Shown here piece after piece: positions 7,845-16,476 of a stretch of DNA of 64,000 nt. The DNA is taken from NCBI RefSeq assembly GCF_002367995.1, contig NZ_AP018207.1, forward strand, positions 2,336,691-2,400,690. The letters run 5' to 3'. Source of the stretch: Calothrix brevissima NIES-22 (GTDB lineage Bacteria; Cyanobacteriota; Cyanobacteriia; Cyanobacteriales; Nostocaceae). How positions within the stretch are numbered: the first letter of the stretch is position 1; the number at the start of each line of letters is the position of its first letter. Below the pieces are notes generated by a model, which did not search any database, had not been told where the DNA came from, and saw only the letters and a list, made by a program, of their open reading frames with translations. A program made the translations under genes and the position numbers.

Positions 7845-9955
7845 ATAAAGTAATTGGTACAGGCGTAAACCGCAAAGATGGCTTCGCCAAAGTAACGGGA
7901 ACTGCAACCTACGCCGCCGAACATCAAATTGCCAATGTGGTGCATGGTTATCTTGTCACAGCTGCGATCGCTAACGGACAAATTGACAGTATCGACACCA
8001 GCGCCGCCAAAACAGCACCAGGGGTAATTGCGGTATTTACTCACCAAAATTCCCCGAAAATATTTAAACCCGCCAACGATTTTATGACCTCGAAAATTTA
8101 CGAGGCTAGATTACCTTTATCAGATAATAAAATATACTACGGCGGGCAAATTATTGGTTTAGTTGTTGCCGATACCTTTGAGCGGGCGCGTCATGCAGCC
8201 CATTTGGTGAAAGTAAAATATACAACTTCAAAACCTGCAATTGATGGCAAACAAGCCACCTACAAAGAAGCACCTTCATTTTTTGGTGAAGAACTCAAAT
8301 TTACCAAAGGCGATATCGCCGCCGGGACTAATGCCGCTACAGTCAAAATTGCCGCAACTTACACCACAGCTACCGAACTCCATGCAGCAATGGAACCCCA
8401 TGCCATTATTGCTCATTGGACAGATGATAACTCCTTGACAATATACGAACCATCCCAATGGGTAGCCGGTTCCCAACGCACCTATGCCCAACTTTGTGGC
8501 TTACCTACAGAAAAAGTGCGGATTGTCACGCCCTTTGTCGGTGGTGCCTTTGGTTCTAAAGCTTTTCCTTGGCCTCATGGAATTTTAGCAGCCGCAGCAG
8601 CACGAGAAATCAAGCGCCCGTTAAAAGTTGTCCTCACCCGTCAGCAAATGACAGCCAATACTGGACATCGTTCAGAAACTGAGCAATTAATTAAACTAGG
8701 GGCAACCGCAGATGGTAAACTCACCGTCATTGACCATGAAGCCAAATCCTGTACCTCACTTGTAGATGTGTTTCCCGAACTCTGCACCGGGATTACCCCA
8801 GCAATGTATGCTGCACCAAACCTAAGAATTCAGCAAGAAATCGCCACTTTAAACGTCGGTACACCCACATTCATGCGCGCGCCGGGAGAAAATCCGGGGA
8901 TGTGGGCGATGGAATCAGCCATTGATGAGTTAGCTTGGGCGTTAAACATCGATCCGGTGGAACTGCGGTTAAAAAATGAAACCACAGAACACCAGCGCCA
9001 AGGCTTACCCTTTTCCGCCAAGCATTTTGCCGATTGTTTACGCCTGGGTGCAGAAAAATTTGGCTGGAAAGACAGAGCCAAACAAGTGCGATCGCTCACC
9101 CGTGACGGTAAACTCATAGGTTGGGGAGTAGCCGCAGCCACCTTCCCCGGTATGCGCGGTAGATCAACCGTTAAAGCGCGATTATTACCTGATGGTACAG
9201 CTCACATCCTCACCGCCGGTAATGATATGGGTACTGGCGCTTATACCATTGTCGCCGCCACCGCCGCCGACGCATTGGGTTTACCAGTCGAAAAAATCCG
9301 CGTAGAAATGGGCGACTCCCTATTACCCGATGCAGGTATCGCCGGCGGTTCCCAAATGACAGCATCCCTAGCCCCCGCAGTCATGTCAGCTTGTGCAGAA
9401 GTCCTGAAAACTGCTGGTGTAAAAACTACCCAAGAAGCCTTGACAAAATTACAACAATCTGGTGTTGCAGCTTTTGAAGCTACCGCCACCAGCGCCCCTA
9501 GTGGCGAGAGTAAGAAATGGGCGTTTCAATCCTGGGGCGCGCATTTCTGTGAAGTCAGTATAGATGAAGAAATTGGCAGATTACAAGTTACCCGATGGGT
9601 TTCGGTAATGAATATCGGTCAAGTTATGAATGCTAAAACCGCAGCCAGTCAAGTGCGTGGTGGTGTCATTATGGGTATTGGTCAAGCCTTAATGGAAGAA
9701 TGCCATTTCGACCCCAATATTGGCTACCCCGTGGTTTATGACTTAGCTACATATCATTTTCCCTCCCATGCAGACATCCCCCGCATTGAAGTTACCTTTG
9801 TCGGCGAACCAGATTTAAACTTCAACCCAGCCGGCGCTAGAGGTGTAGGTGAAATTGGCATTACCGGCGTCTCAGCTGCGATCGCCAACGCAGTTTATCA
9901 CGCCACAGGTAAACGCATCCGTAATTTACCCATAACACCCGATAAATTGTTGTAA
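7841..9955 (+). CDS. molybdopterin-binding large subunit (PaoC/YagR-like)
   Basis: The 704-residue catalytic subunit has an N-terminal aldehyde-oxidase hammerhead domain (ATYAAEHQIANVVHG) and Moco-binding loops (TPFVGGAFGSK, MRAPGENPGMWAMES, GNDMGTGAYT, IAGGSQMT). The C-terminal GARGVGEIGITG holds the active-site Glu of the family. Start and frame are fixed by the ATGA overlap with the FAD gene. The likely substrates are aldehydes, inferred from the PaoABC-like subunit architecture; this cannot be read from sequence alone. Confidence 0.92.
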   Translation: MNKVIGTGVNRKDGFAKVTGTATYAAEHQIANVVHGYLVTAAIANGQIDSIDTSAAKTAPGVIAVFTHQNSPKIFKPANDFMTSKIYEARLPLSDNKIYYGGQIIGLVVADTFERARHAAHLVKVKYTTSKPAIDGKQATYKEAPSFFGEELKFTKGDIAAGTNAATVKIAATYTTATELHAAMEPHAIIAHWTDDNSLTIYEPSQWVAGSQRTYAQLCGLPTEKVRIVTPFVGGAFGSKAFPWPHGILAAAAAREIKRPLKVVLTRQQMTANTGHRSETEQLIKLGATADGKLTVIDHEAKSCTSLVDVFPELCTGITPAMYAAPNLRIQQEIATLNVGTPTFMRAPGENPGMWAMESAIDELAWALNIDPVELRLKNETTEHQRQGLPFSAKHFADCLRLGAEKFGWKDRAKQVRSLTRDGKLIGWGVAAATFPGMRGRSTVKARLLPDGTAHILTAGNDMGTGAYTIVAATAADALGLPVEKIRVEMGDSLLPDAGIAGGSQMTASLAPAVMSACAEVLKTAGVKTTQEALTKLQQSGVAAFEATATSAPSGESKKWAFQSWGAHFCEVSIDEEIGRLQVTRWVSVMNIGQVMNAKTAASQVRGGVIMGIGQALMEECHFDPNIGYPVVYDLATYHFPSHADIPRIEVTFVGEPDLNFNPAGARGVGEIGITGVSAAIANAVYHATGKRIRNLPITPDKLL

Positions 9956-10012
9956 ACAGAAGGCAGAAGGCAGGAGGCAGAAGGCAGAAGGAGAAAGAAA
10001 GCCTAATAAAAA

Positions 10013-10078
10013 CTGTAGGGGCGGGTTTACAGATATCCTCAAATATCCATGATGATTTAGATAAACCCGCCCCTACAG
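10013..10078. repeat. 66-bp palindromic element
   Basis: The perfect 17-bp arms CTGTAGGGGCGGGTTTA (10013-10029) and its exact complement (10062-10078) enclose a 32-nt spacer. It sits between the molybdoenzyme subunits and xdhC. It could act as a hairpin terminator or processing site, but its form is that of a small mobile palindrome. The related arm GGGGCACGGCA at 11504 shares only the TAGGGGC end. Confidence 0.85.
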
Positions 10079-10110
10079 ACAACTGACAACTGACAACTGA
10101 CAACTGACTC
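10079..10110. repeat. ACAACTG heptamer tandem repeat
   Basis: About four copies of a 7-bp unit (TGACAAC) run directly up to the start codon of the XdhC-type gene at 10112. This leaves no canonical ribosome binding site upstream of that ATG. Confidence 0.85.
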
Positions 10111-10111
10111 A

Positions 10112-11278
10112 ATGAAAGAACTTACCGCTATTTTAGAAGCCTTTGCCAAACTGCAAGATGATGCTGAATCTTGCTTTTTGGCGACTGTTGTTAATGTCAA
10201 AGGTTCTACCTATCGTCGCCCTGGGGCGCGGATGTTGATGACGCGATCGCATACGCTAATTGGCACAATCAGCGCTGGTTGTTTGGAAAATGATGTATTT
10301 GAGCATACTCGTGTTTCCATGCCTAATGGTAAACCAATAGTGGTTACCTATGATTCAACTGCTGATGAAGATATTCTGTGGGGGTTTGGGCTGGGTTGCA
10401 ATGGATTGGTGCAAGTGCTGATTGAAACCTTAGATCCAAATGACTTGTGTAATCCCCTATCCTTGATACAGGAATGTTTTGCCAAACAGCAACCAGGTGC
10501 GATCGCTACTGTGTTTGCTGTGGATGGCGCAATGAATGTGAAAATAGGCGATCGCTTAATTATTAAACCAAATAATAATCTAATTACTAACATCACAGAC
10601 TCAGCTTTAGAATCTGCTGTAATTCACGATGCCCAAATTGCCTTAAAAAATCAAAAATCAACTATTAATAAATATCAATTATCATCAGGTATTGTTGAAG
10701 TATTTATCGAAATTATTCAACCCCCCACACACCTAATAATTTTTGGTGCCGGTCAAGATGCTTTACCCGTGCTACAATTTGCCAAAGCTTTAGGCTGGCG
10801 CGTGACTATAGTTGATTGTCGCGCCAACGAAGCCACTAAAGAACGTTTTGCCATAGCCGATGAAATCATTCTTAGCCGTCGCGAGATTTTACAACAACAA
10901 ATCTCTGTAAATCAGCAAACTATCGCCGTAGTCATGACTCATAACTACCTCGATGATTTAGCAATTCTCAAAATATTACTTCCCTCCCCAATAAAATATC
11001 TAGGTATTTTAGGGCCGAAGCGTCGCAGCGAAAAATTACTAGCAGAATTGAGCGACGAGGAACAAGCATATACACCAGAACAATTAGACAAATTACATAG
11101 TCCCATTGGTCTTGACATTGGCGCAGATACACCAGAAGCGATCGCCTTATCCATCATCGCCGAAATTCAAGCTGTATTAGCTAATCGTTGCGGCAACTTT
11201 TTAAAGAATCGTACCTTACCAATTCATCAGCCACATCAAATCAAAGAAATTGCCCTTGATGCATTGCAAAAGCTCTGA
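10112..11278 (+). CDS. XdhC-type molybdenum cofactor maturation protein (PaoD-like)
   Basis: The 388-residue protein has the XdhC/CoxI N-terminal domain (TVVNVKGSTYRRPGARML, TISAGCLENDVF, WGFGLGCNGLVQVLIE). It also has the Rossmann C-terminal domain (LIIFGAGQDALPVLQFAK, YLGILGPKRRSEKLL, GLDIGADTPEAIALSI). Such proteins bind Moco, help add the equatorial sulfur ligand and insert it into xanthine-oxidase-type enzymes, which fits its place after the three structural genes. The Cys in SAGCLEN and GLGCNG are conserved in the family. The start follows directly after a heptamer repeat. Confidence 0.92.
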   Translation: MKELTAILEAFAKLQDDAESCFLATVVNVKGSTYRRPGARMLMTRSHTLIGTISAGCLENDVFEHTRVSMPNGKPIVVTYDSTADEDILWGFGLGCNGLVQVLIETLDPNDLCNPLSLIQECFAKQQPGAIATVFAVDGAMNVKIGDRLIIKPNNNLITNITDSALESAVIHDAQIALKNQKSTINKYQLSSGIVEVFIEIIQPPTHLIIFGAGQDALPVLQFAKALGWRVTIVDCRANEATKERFAIADEIILSRREILQQQISVNQQTIAVVMTHNYLDDLAILKILLPSPIKYLGILGPKRRSEKLLAELSDEEQAYTPEQLDKLHSPIGLDIGADTPEAIALSIIAEIQAVLANRCGNFLKNRTLPIHQPHQIKEIALDALQKL

Positions 11279-11294
11279 ATTTCTAAGGAAATTT

Positions 11295-11395
11295 ATACCA
11301 ATTCAAATAATCTTTGCGACACATCAAAATATTCTAGAGGGCATGGCAGTGCCAGTGCCCCTACAATCTGTCGCATTCTTTTTTCCAATTGGTAT
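11295..11395. mobile_element. 101-bp MITE-like element, copy 1
   Basis: Terminal inverted repeats ATACCAATT / AATTGGTAT (9 bp) enclose a nested inverted repeat TGCGACA / TGTCGCA and a central imperfect palindrome of GGGCATGGCA type. It matches 58593-58693 at 99 of 101 positions, differing only at the 10th and 11th bases. It has no coding capacity, so any movement would depend on a transposase elsewhere. Confidence 0.88.
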
Positions 11396-11499
11396 TATTT
11401 TGCATATTTTATAATTTGGCAATATATCTATGCCTTTTCTCTCTATGTTAGTTACTTTTACTATTACAGCAGTTTTCACCTATTTGAAGCACATCTGTC

Positions 11500-11563
11500 G
11501 TAGGGGCACGGCACCAGTAAAATTATTGTATGTACCAAAAGATTGTCGATGCCGTGCCCCTAC
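11500..11563. repeat. 14-bp inverted repeat element
   Basis: GTAGGGGCACGGCA (11500-11513) and its exact complement (11550-11563) with a 36-nt spacer. It resembles other small palindromes of this genome that carry a TAGGGGC end. Confidence 0.75.
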
Positions 11564-11627
11564 AGCGTGGTTTATTTACCTGAAAATACCTGTAAACATA
11601 CCCATAACAAATGACAATCCTCACCAG

Positions 11628-12401
11628 CTACTGATCTTTTGTTAAAGTCTGTTTTTCTTTTGGTAATAAGTTAGTTTCACCCACAGTTGACTGGGTAATT
11701 GTGGGGTTAGGGCGATTTCCATAGGGTTTGATAATCAGACTGACGCCAATCGCCCAGGCGATCGCCACCATCCAACCTGCTAAAATATCACTAGGGAAGT
11801 GAACCCCTAAATATAGTCTCGTCCAAGCAATCGCCACAACATAGAAACTACCAAATAGCAACATCAACCACCGACGAGGATGATTAATTGTCAAAATTAG
11901 CAAAATCATTACCAACGTCATGCTTGTCATTGCATGGCCGCTAGGAAATGCATAATCAAACTCAGGCGCACTTGATAGCCACAGTTGGGGACGTACTCGA
12001 TGCATCAGTGCTTTGGCGGTGCGGTTGATAATAATACTTCCTATACTGGTGGTGAGTAAATAAGCGAGCGATCGCCATAACTTTCTGCGCCATAATACAA
12101 TCGCGATCGCACTCATGATTGGTATGACTGTCCAAGCCGAGCCAAACCTCGTCAGAATTACCGCCACCACATCTAATTGTGGTCTAGCTTGCGAGTGAAT
12201 AGATAATAAAATTGGTATATCCCAAGGAAAGCCAGCTTGATTCTGCCATACCTTAACTGCCAGAATTTCAAAAAATTGAAAGGGTAAATACACCCCTATT
12301 AAGAGGATTAATAAAGAACGCCAATGGGCAATAAGTACGTTTTTGAGAAAACTCAGCAGCGAACGACGCTCATTAGTCCTTTGTTTCACAGGTTGTATCA
12401 T
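11628..12401 (-). CDS. PAP2-family phosphatase, membrane bound
   Basis: The 257-residue protein has about six hydrophobic helices and all three motifs of the PAP2 phosphatidic-acid-phosphatase superfamily: KALMHRVRP (K-x6-R-P), FPSGHAMTS (P-S-G-H) and TRLYLGVHFPSD (R-x5-H-x3-D, with Thr in place of the usual Ser before Arg). It hydrolyses a lipid phosphate or diphosphate at the membrane surface; phosphatidate and undecaprenyl diphosphate are both possible substrates. The Met at 12401 lies in a basic N-terminus (MIQPVKQRTNERR). Confidence 0.88.
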   Translation of the reverse strand: MIQPVKQRTNERRSLLSFLKNVLIAHWRSLLILLIGVYLPFQFFEILAVKVWQNQAGFPWDIPILLSIHSQARPQLDVVAVILTRFGSAWTVIPIMSAIAIVLWRRKLWRSLAYLLTTSIGSIIINRTAKALMHRVRPQLWLSSAPEFDYAFPSGHAMTSMTLVMILLILTINHPRRWLMLLFGSFYVVAIAWTRLYLGVHFPSDILAGWMVAIAWAIGVSLIIKPYGNRPNPTITQSTVGETNLLPKEKQTLTKDQ

Positions 12402-12982
12402 TTTTTATAGGTTCTATTCCAAAATAAATCTGAATTTTTGCTAATGCATCTATATTAAGGTTTGAATTTTGTTAGTCCCAATGCCCAATACCCCAGCTAC
12501 AGATCGGAGTTTCCCGCCGCTTTCAATGAAGTGCGATCGCGATCCCCAATTGCGGATAACTGAAAAGCCTAGTAGCCAAGGCGGGTAATTTTTATAGCAG
12601 TACAAAACAGCGAATCCCCTTTCAGTGCATGTATTATCCAAAATTTAAGTAATTTAGAACACGAGTACCCTAGACTTTACAGCAACTTTATGGTTAAAAT
12701 ACGGTAAGTCAGTCGGCTTTACGTGTTTTTATATGTAAAACAGCAAAAAATCAATCGGCAGTTAAACCTAGCAGGAAAAGCGATCCGGAACAACGATGAC
12801 AGCATCCATGCTCAGATCATGCCTAAATGGTTGTTGATTGACTGGGGATTAACTCAACTCCAGCTTGAGTCTGAATCCGCCTTTGTGTTACGTATCTTTT
12901 GAGGAACACCATAACTAATCGAGCTTAGTCTTCCACTAAGCTAAATTTCGCCTGCCTGTAAACCTTATTTTTGGATAGGAGT
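12402..12982. other. intergenic region upstream of the TSUP gene
   Basis: About 580 bp. A 63-codon minus frame (12450-12641) has no family likeness and is rejected. A perfect 8-bp hairpin AGCTTAGT / ACTAAGCT (12922-12929 / 12935-12942) with a CTTCC loop lies 40 bp before the TSUP start and could be a leader structure. No known riboswitch is recognised. Confidence 0.45.
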
Positions 12983-13780
12983 ATGCACTTTTTATTACTA
13001 CCACTCTTCAGTTTCTTTGTTGGCATCGTTGTTGGGTTAACAGGAATTGGTGGAGCCTCTTTAATCACTCCCATGTTGATTTTTGTCTTTCAGGTACCGC
13101 CTTCAATTGCTGTCAGTTCTGATGTGGTAGCAGCAACATTAATGAAGGTTGTTGGTAGTATCAAACACTGGGAACAAAAAACCCTAGATGTAGAAGTTGT
13201 CAAGTGGTTGGCGTTGGGAAGCGTTCCCGGTTCATTGTGTGGTGTCGGAATTTTGCATTTTCTCCGACAAACTGGCGAACATCATCTAGATAGCATTCTG
13301 CTACGGATGCTAGGAGTGATGATTCTCTTAGTTACAGTATTAGCGCTAGTACAATTACTACTGCTGACTTTTTTCCCTAAATTTAGCTTACCTGAATTAC
13401 CAAAGTTAGATTTAACAACCAATTTGGGGCGGTTTATCACAGTCGTTATCGGTGCAGTTTTAGGTTCTTTTGTAGGACTAACTAGCGTTTCTTCTGGCTC
13501 AATGTTTGCCTTAGTAATGATTGGGTTTTTCCGTCTAGATGCGCGTAAATTGGTAGGTACAGATATTTCCCAAGCAGCAATTTTATTATTATTTACTTCT
13601 CTAGGACATCTCACCTTAGGAACAGTGAATTGGAGTTTAGTATTGCCTATCTGGCTTGGTTCAATTCCTGGTGTATTATTAGGTGCAAAAATCTGTAAAA
13701 TTGCGCCTCAACGTCCCCTAAGGTTTATTGTTTATGCAATTTTGATGATGGTTAGTTGGAAGTTGGTTTATCAAGTATAG
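12983..13780 (+). CDS. TSUP-family (TauE/SafE) membrane exporter
   Basis: The 265-residue multi-pass protein shows the two-fold repeat of the family: GIVVGLTGIGGASLITPMLIF near the N-terminus and LGSFVGLTSVSSGSMFALVMIG in the second half, each opening a four-helix bundle. TauE/SafE proteins move sulfite, sulfoacetate or similar anions. Two genes downstream lies cysK, so a link with sulfur is plausible but inferred. An in-frame TTG at 12971 exists, but the ATG at 12983 has GGA 7 nt upstream and is preferred. Confidence 0.85.
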   Translation: MHFLLLPLFSFFVGIVVGLTGIGGASLITPMLIFVFQVPPSIAVSSDVVAATLMKVVGSIKHWEQKTLDVEVVKWLALGSVPGSLCGVGILHFLRQTGEHHLDSILLRMLGVMILLVTVLALVQLLLLTFFPKFSLPELPKLDLTTNLGRFITVVIGAVLGSFVGLTSVSSGSMFALVMIGFFRLDARKLVGTDISQAAILLLFTSLGHLTLGTVNWSLVLPIWLGSIPGVLLGAKICKIAPQRPLRFIVYAILMMVSWKLVYQV

Positions 13781-13782
13781 TC

Positions 13783-13825
13783 ATTAGTAATTGGTCATTG
13801 GTCATTTGTCATTGGTCATTGGTAA
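13783..13825. repeat. GTCATTG short tandem repeat
   Basis: Five to six imperfect copies of a GGTCATT heptamer fill the space between two convergent genes (TSUP and CadD-type). Confidence 0.8.
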
Positions 13826-13827
13826 GG

Positions 13828-14487
13828 TTATTTAAACCAAGGTAGTAGGGTAAATGTACCTCTTTCGTACATAATCAGTAAACCTAAACCAATTAAGATA
13901 AAAGGCACAAGATGATGACCGTAGCGGCTTAAAATACTAGCAATGGCAGGGTGAAGGCTTAAATAATAAGCGATCGCACACCATACGCCTACCATAATGA
14001 AAAATATTATTAAAATGACTCCCAAGCTGTTTAAATTCTGACCAGCAAATAAGGGAATATATATACTAATATTGTCACCACCATTAGCAATTGTGACTGC
14101 GGCAACTTTATAAGTTTGAGGATGGAGAATCGTCCAAATAAACGCTAGAATAAAATTACTAGGTGAAGCTTGCGTAAAATTATCAGATACTGTTTGGACT
14201 TCTGAATTTTCTTGTTCTCTAAATATTAATTGCTTAATACCAATTAATATTGGTAATATTCCTAATAATCCAATCCATTCTCTTTTTATTACCAAACCAC
14301 CAAAAAACCCTGGTAAGCTAGCGATAATAATCGCCAAAAAACCAAGATACTGACCGATAATAATATGCCGACGGCGAAAGTTATTATCTATTTGGGTAAA
14401 AAATAACAGTAGGATGAATATATCATCAATATTTGTAGCTGCAAAAGCGATTATTCCTTCAGTGAAAGCTGAACCAAGCGGATTCAT
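13828..14487 (-). CDS. CadD-family cadmium/cation resistance transporter
   Basis: This 219-residue integral membrane protein has about six helices. The N-terminal TEGIIAFAATNIDDIFILLLFF (read as two parts: TEGIIAFAAT and NIDDIFILLL) is the signature of CadD-like transporters. A second functional segment, VAAVTIANGGDNISIYIPLF, carries the repeated N-x-D-D/G-D-N acidic pattern. The family confers cadmium resistance in staphylococci and is common in cyanobacteria. Its place next to cysK and a cysteine regulator fits thiol and heavy-metal homeostasis, though that is inference. Confidence 0.82.
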   Translation of the reverse strand: MNPLGSAFTEGIIAFAATNIDDIFILLLFFTQIDNNFRRRHIIIGQYLGFLAIIIASLPGFFGGLVIKREWIGLLGILPILIGIKQLIFREQENSEVQTVSDNFTQASPSNFILAFIWTILHPQTYKVAAVTIANGGDNISIYIPLFAGQNLNSLGVILIIFFIMVGVWCAIAYYLSLHPAIASILSRYGHHLVPFILIGLGLLIMYERGTFTLLPWFK

Positions 14488-14827
14488 GGTGCGATGGTGA
14501 GAACTTACAATCTATCACCATACCAAATTATGATTGTAGTAAAGAATTTAATCCCCTATAAGTAGGCAATGCCTACCAAAAACTAAATACTAGTACATAT
14601 ACTTATTTGTCTGAATATATAAATACTTTAATTGCTGTAATTGAGGAAATTATGGTGAATTTATAGCAATCCTATAGGAGTTGAAAATTATTCGTCGTCA
14701 CCACAATCTATCAACAATAGGTCAGAGATTTTGTTCGCGAATAATTGAGGATTGCTATGTTTTTATGTGTTTGACAATTTTCTTAAAAGATGATAAAAAT
14801 GCCAACTGAATGAGTAAAAATTAAATT
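14488..14827. other. intergenic region with a 96-bp palindrome
   Basis: 340 bp between two minus-strand genes. It includes the 14663-14758 inverted-repeat element; the rest is AT-rich with no gene seen. Confidence 0.5.
14663..14758. mobile_element. 96-bp MITE-like palindromic element
   Basis: Terminal arms ATAGCAATCCT (14663-14673) / AGGATTGCTAT (14748-14758) are perfect 11-bp inverted repeats. Nested arms AATTATTCG (14686-14694) / CGAATAATT (14738-14746) extend the fold. It is non-coding. Confidence 0.75.
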
Positions 14828-15790
14828 TTAGACTTTACTTAACCATTCACTTTCCTCTGGATCTCTAAACAATGAGGTGCTGAGATAGCGTTCGCCAAAG
14901 CTGGGTTGTACCATGACAATGAGACGACCTTCATTTTCTGGACGTTTGGCTACTTCGATTGCAGCATATAAAGCCGCGCCAGCCGAAATACCTGATAGTA
15001 ATCCTTCTTCTTTGGCTAGACGACGGCTATAAGAAATCGCCTGTTCGTCTGTAACTTCAATAATTTCATCTACCAAATCTGGGCGGTAAATAGCGGGGAC
15101 AAATCCGGGGCCGATTCCTTGAATTTTATGGGGGCCTGGTTTACCACCAGCCAATACTGGGCTGTTAATGGGTTCAACTGCGATCGCTTGAAAGCTGGGT
15201 TTGCGTTGTTTAATCACTTCGGAAACGCCTGTGATTGTTCCTCCAGTACCCACGCCAGCAATGAGAATATCTACTTGTCCATCTGTATCTGCCCAAATTT
15301 CTTCTGCGGTGGTTAAAGCATGAATTTTGGGGTTAGCCGGGTTGCGGAATTGCTGCAACATATAGGCGTTGGGAGTTTTAGCGACAATTTGCTCTGCACG
15401 AGCGATCGCCCCCCGCATTCCTTCTACCCCTGGTGTTAACTCTAATTGCGCCCCATAGGCTTTTAGCATTGCCCGCCGTTCCTGGCTCATTGTATCGGGC
15501 ATCGCTAGAATAAGATGGTAGCCCTTGGCGGCTGCAACCATTGCCAAAGCAATACCTGTATTTCCAGAGGTAGGCTCGACTAAAGTGGTTTTTCCCGGTT
15601 CTATCCAACCGGCTTGTTCTGCGGCTTCCACCATGCTGACACCAATTCTGTCTTTCACAGACGAAGCTGGGTTCATGCTTTCTAGTTTCACCAAAATTTG
15701 CGCCAGTGCGCCTGCTGATTGGGGAATCTTATTTAATTGAACTAAAGGCGTCCGTCCGACTAACTGTGTGATGTCTTTCGCTATCCGCAT
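14828..15790 (-). CDS. cysK: cysteine synthase A (O-acetylserine sulfhydrylase)
   Basis: The 320-residue PLP enzyme makes cysteine from O-acetylserine and sulfide. The PLP lysine is K46 in SSVKDR, the substrate loop TSGNTG spans 74-79 and the phosphate-binding GTGGT lies at 181-185. Length and order fit CysK rather than CysM. It is 18 bp downstream of the Rrf2 regulator on the same strand, and divergent cysE supplies its substrate. The CysE C-terminal tail ends in Ile (DGAGI), as needed for docking into the CysK active site in the cysteine synthase complex. Confidence 0.95.
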   Translation of the reverse strand: MRIAKDITQLVGRTPLVQLNKIPQSAGALAQILVKLESMNPASSVKDRIGVSMVEAAEQAGWIEPGKTTLVEPTSGNTGIALAMVAAAKGYHLILAMPDTMSQERRAMLKAYGAQLELTPGVEGMRGAIARAEQIVAKTPNAYMLQQFRNPANPKIHALTTAEEIWADTDGQVDILIAGVGTGGTITGVSEVIKQRKPSFQAIAVEPINSPVLAGGKPGPHKIQGIGPGFVPAIYRPDLVDEIIEVTDEQAISYSRRLAKEEGLLSGISAGAALYAAIEVAKRPENEGRLIVMVQPSFGERYLSTSLFRDPEESEWLSKV

Positions 15791-15808
15791 CAGGGTACTC
15801 CTGCGTAA

Positions 15809-16276
15809 CTAGATGTAATACATGGGACTCTGTTGTAAACGAGCCTCTCTTTGCTGGCATAAATCTTGGAGTGTGTAGCTTTTTAACACCTCTATCGAGG
15901 CTGTATTAGCTTGTTCCCAGACTTCATGCACCAGGCTTCTTTCCAGGGTGGGGGATGTTGAATTGTCTTTGTCTTTGCGTTCGCCTTCCACCGTAGTCAC
16001 AATCTCCAATAAAGTAATCTGCCAAGGCTCTCGAACTAAGATGAAACCGCCTTTAGAACCGCGTTGACTTTGCACCAAACCAGCACGCCGCAGGTTGGTC
16101 AAAATTTGTTCTAGATAGCGTTCCGGTATGGGTTGCTTGGCTGTAATCTCACTCATGGTTAGAGGGACTTTTTTACTGTGGTTACCTGCTAACTCTAAAA
16201 GTGCTAGCAGTGCGTATTCGACTTTGGACGACAGATCCAGCAGGGCGTAGGTTTGAGTGTTCAAGTCTTTAATCAA
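15809..16276 (-). CDS. Rrf2-family transcriptional regulator (CymR-like)
   Basis: The 155-residue protein has the Rrf2 winged helix (SSKVEYALLALLELA, ITAKQPIPERYLEQILTNLRRAGLV, RGSKGGFIL). It holds only one Cys in its second half (DLCQQ), not the three Cys of Fe-S members such as IscR. It is therefore closer to CymR, whose B. subtilis form works in complex with CysK. There is no ATG: the longest frame starts at TTG 16276, with another TTG at codon 5 and CTG codons just before DLSSKVEY, so the true start is uncertain. Its place upstream of cysK and opposite cysE supports a role in cysteine control. Confidence 0.87.
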   Translation of the reverse strand: MIKDLNTQTYALLDLSSKVEYALLALLELAGNHSKKVPLTMSEITAKQPIPERYLEQILTNLRRAGLVQSQRGSKGGFILVREPWQITLLEIVTTVEGERKDKDNSTSPTLERSLVHEVWEQANTASIEVLKSYTLQDLCQQREARLQQSPMYYI

Positions 16277-16280
16277 TATA

Positions 16281-16295
16281 CTACGGTAGGTCGAT
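16281..16295 (+). promoter_or_regulatory. candidate operator, left site
   Basis: CTACGGTAGGTCGAT starts only 4 bp beyond the first possible start codon of the Rrf2 gene. It is the inverted counterpart (14 of 15 matches) of the site at 16373-16387. Both are followed, on their own strand, by a similar ACGTA about 11 bases on. Confidence 0.55.
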
Positions 16296-16372
16296 TGATT
16301 TAACGTAACTTTGGGCTGTTAAAAGTATAGTATGCGATCGCCTATTTACAACGAAAAATTGTACGTATACCT

Positions 16373-16387
16373 ATCGACTTACCGTAG
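16373..16387 (-). promoter_or_regulatory. candidate operator, right site
   Basis: On the minus strand this reads CTACGGTAAGTCGAT, nearly identical to the left site. It lies about 90 bp upstream of the cysE start. A pair of inverted sites in a divergent promoter region suggests shared control of cysE and the regulator-cysK operon. Confidence 0.55.
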
Positions 16388-16476
16388 ATTATCTTATAAA
16401 ATTTTTATAAATAGTGTGAATATTTAGAAAAATTCCCAATCCTCGCCCATCAAAGACCTTCTCACTCAAGGGATGT

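Larger units (their letters stand above)
11279..11627. other. intergenic region with two mobile palindromes
   Basis: Contains the 101-bp MITE-like element (11295-11395) and a second inverted repeat (11500-11563). A 71-codon frame at 11430-11645 runs through the inverted repeat and is not taken as a gene. Confidence 0.6.

Noticed and set aside
11430..11645. 71-codon plus-strand frame
   Set aside because: Much of it is an inverted repeat element; no family likeness.
12450..12641. 63-codon minus-strand frame
   Set aside because: Composition is that of intergenic DNA with HIP1 sites; no motif and no ribosome site.
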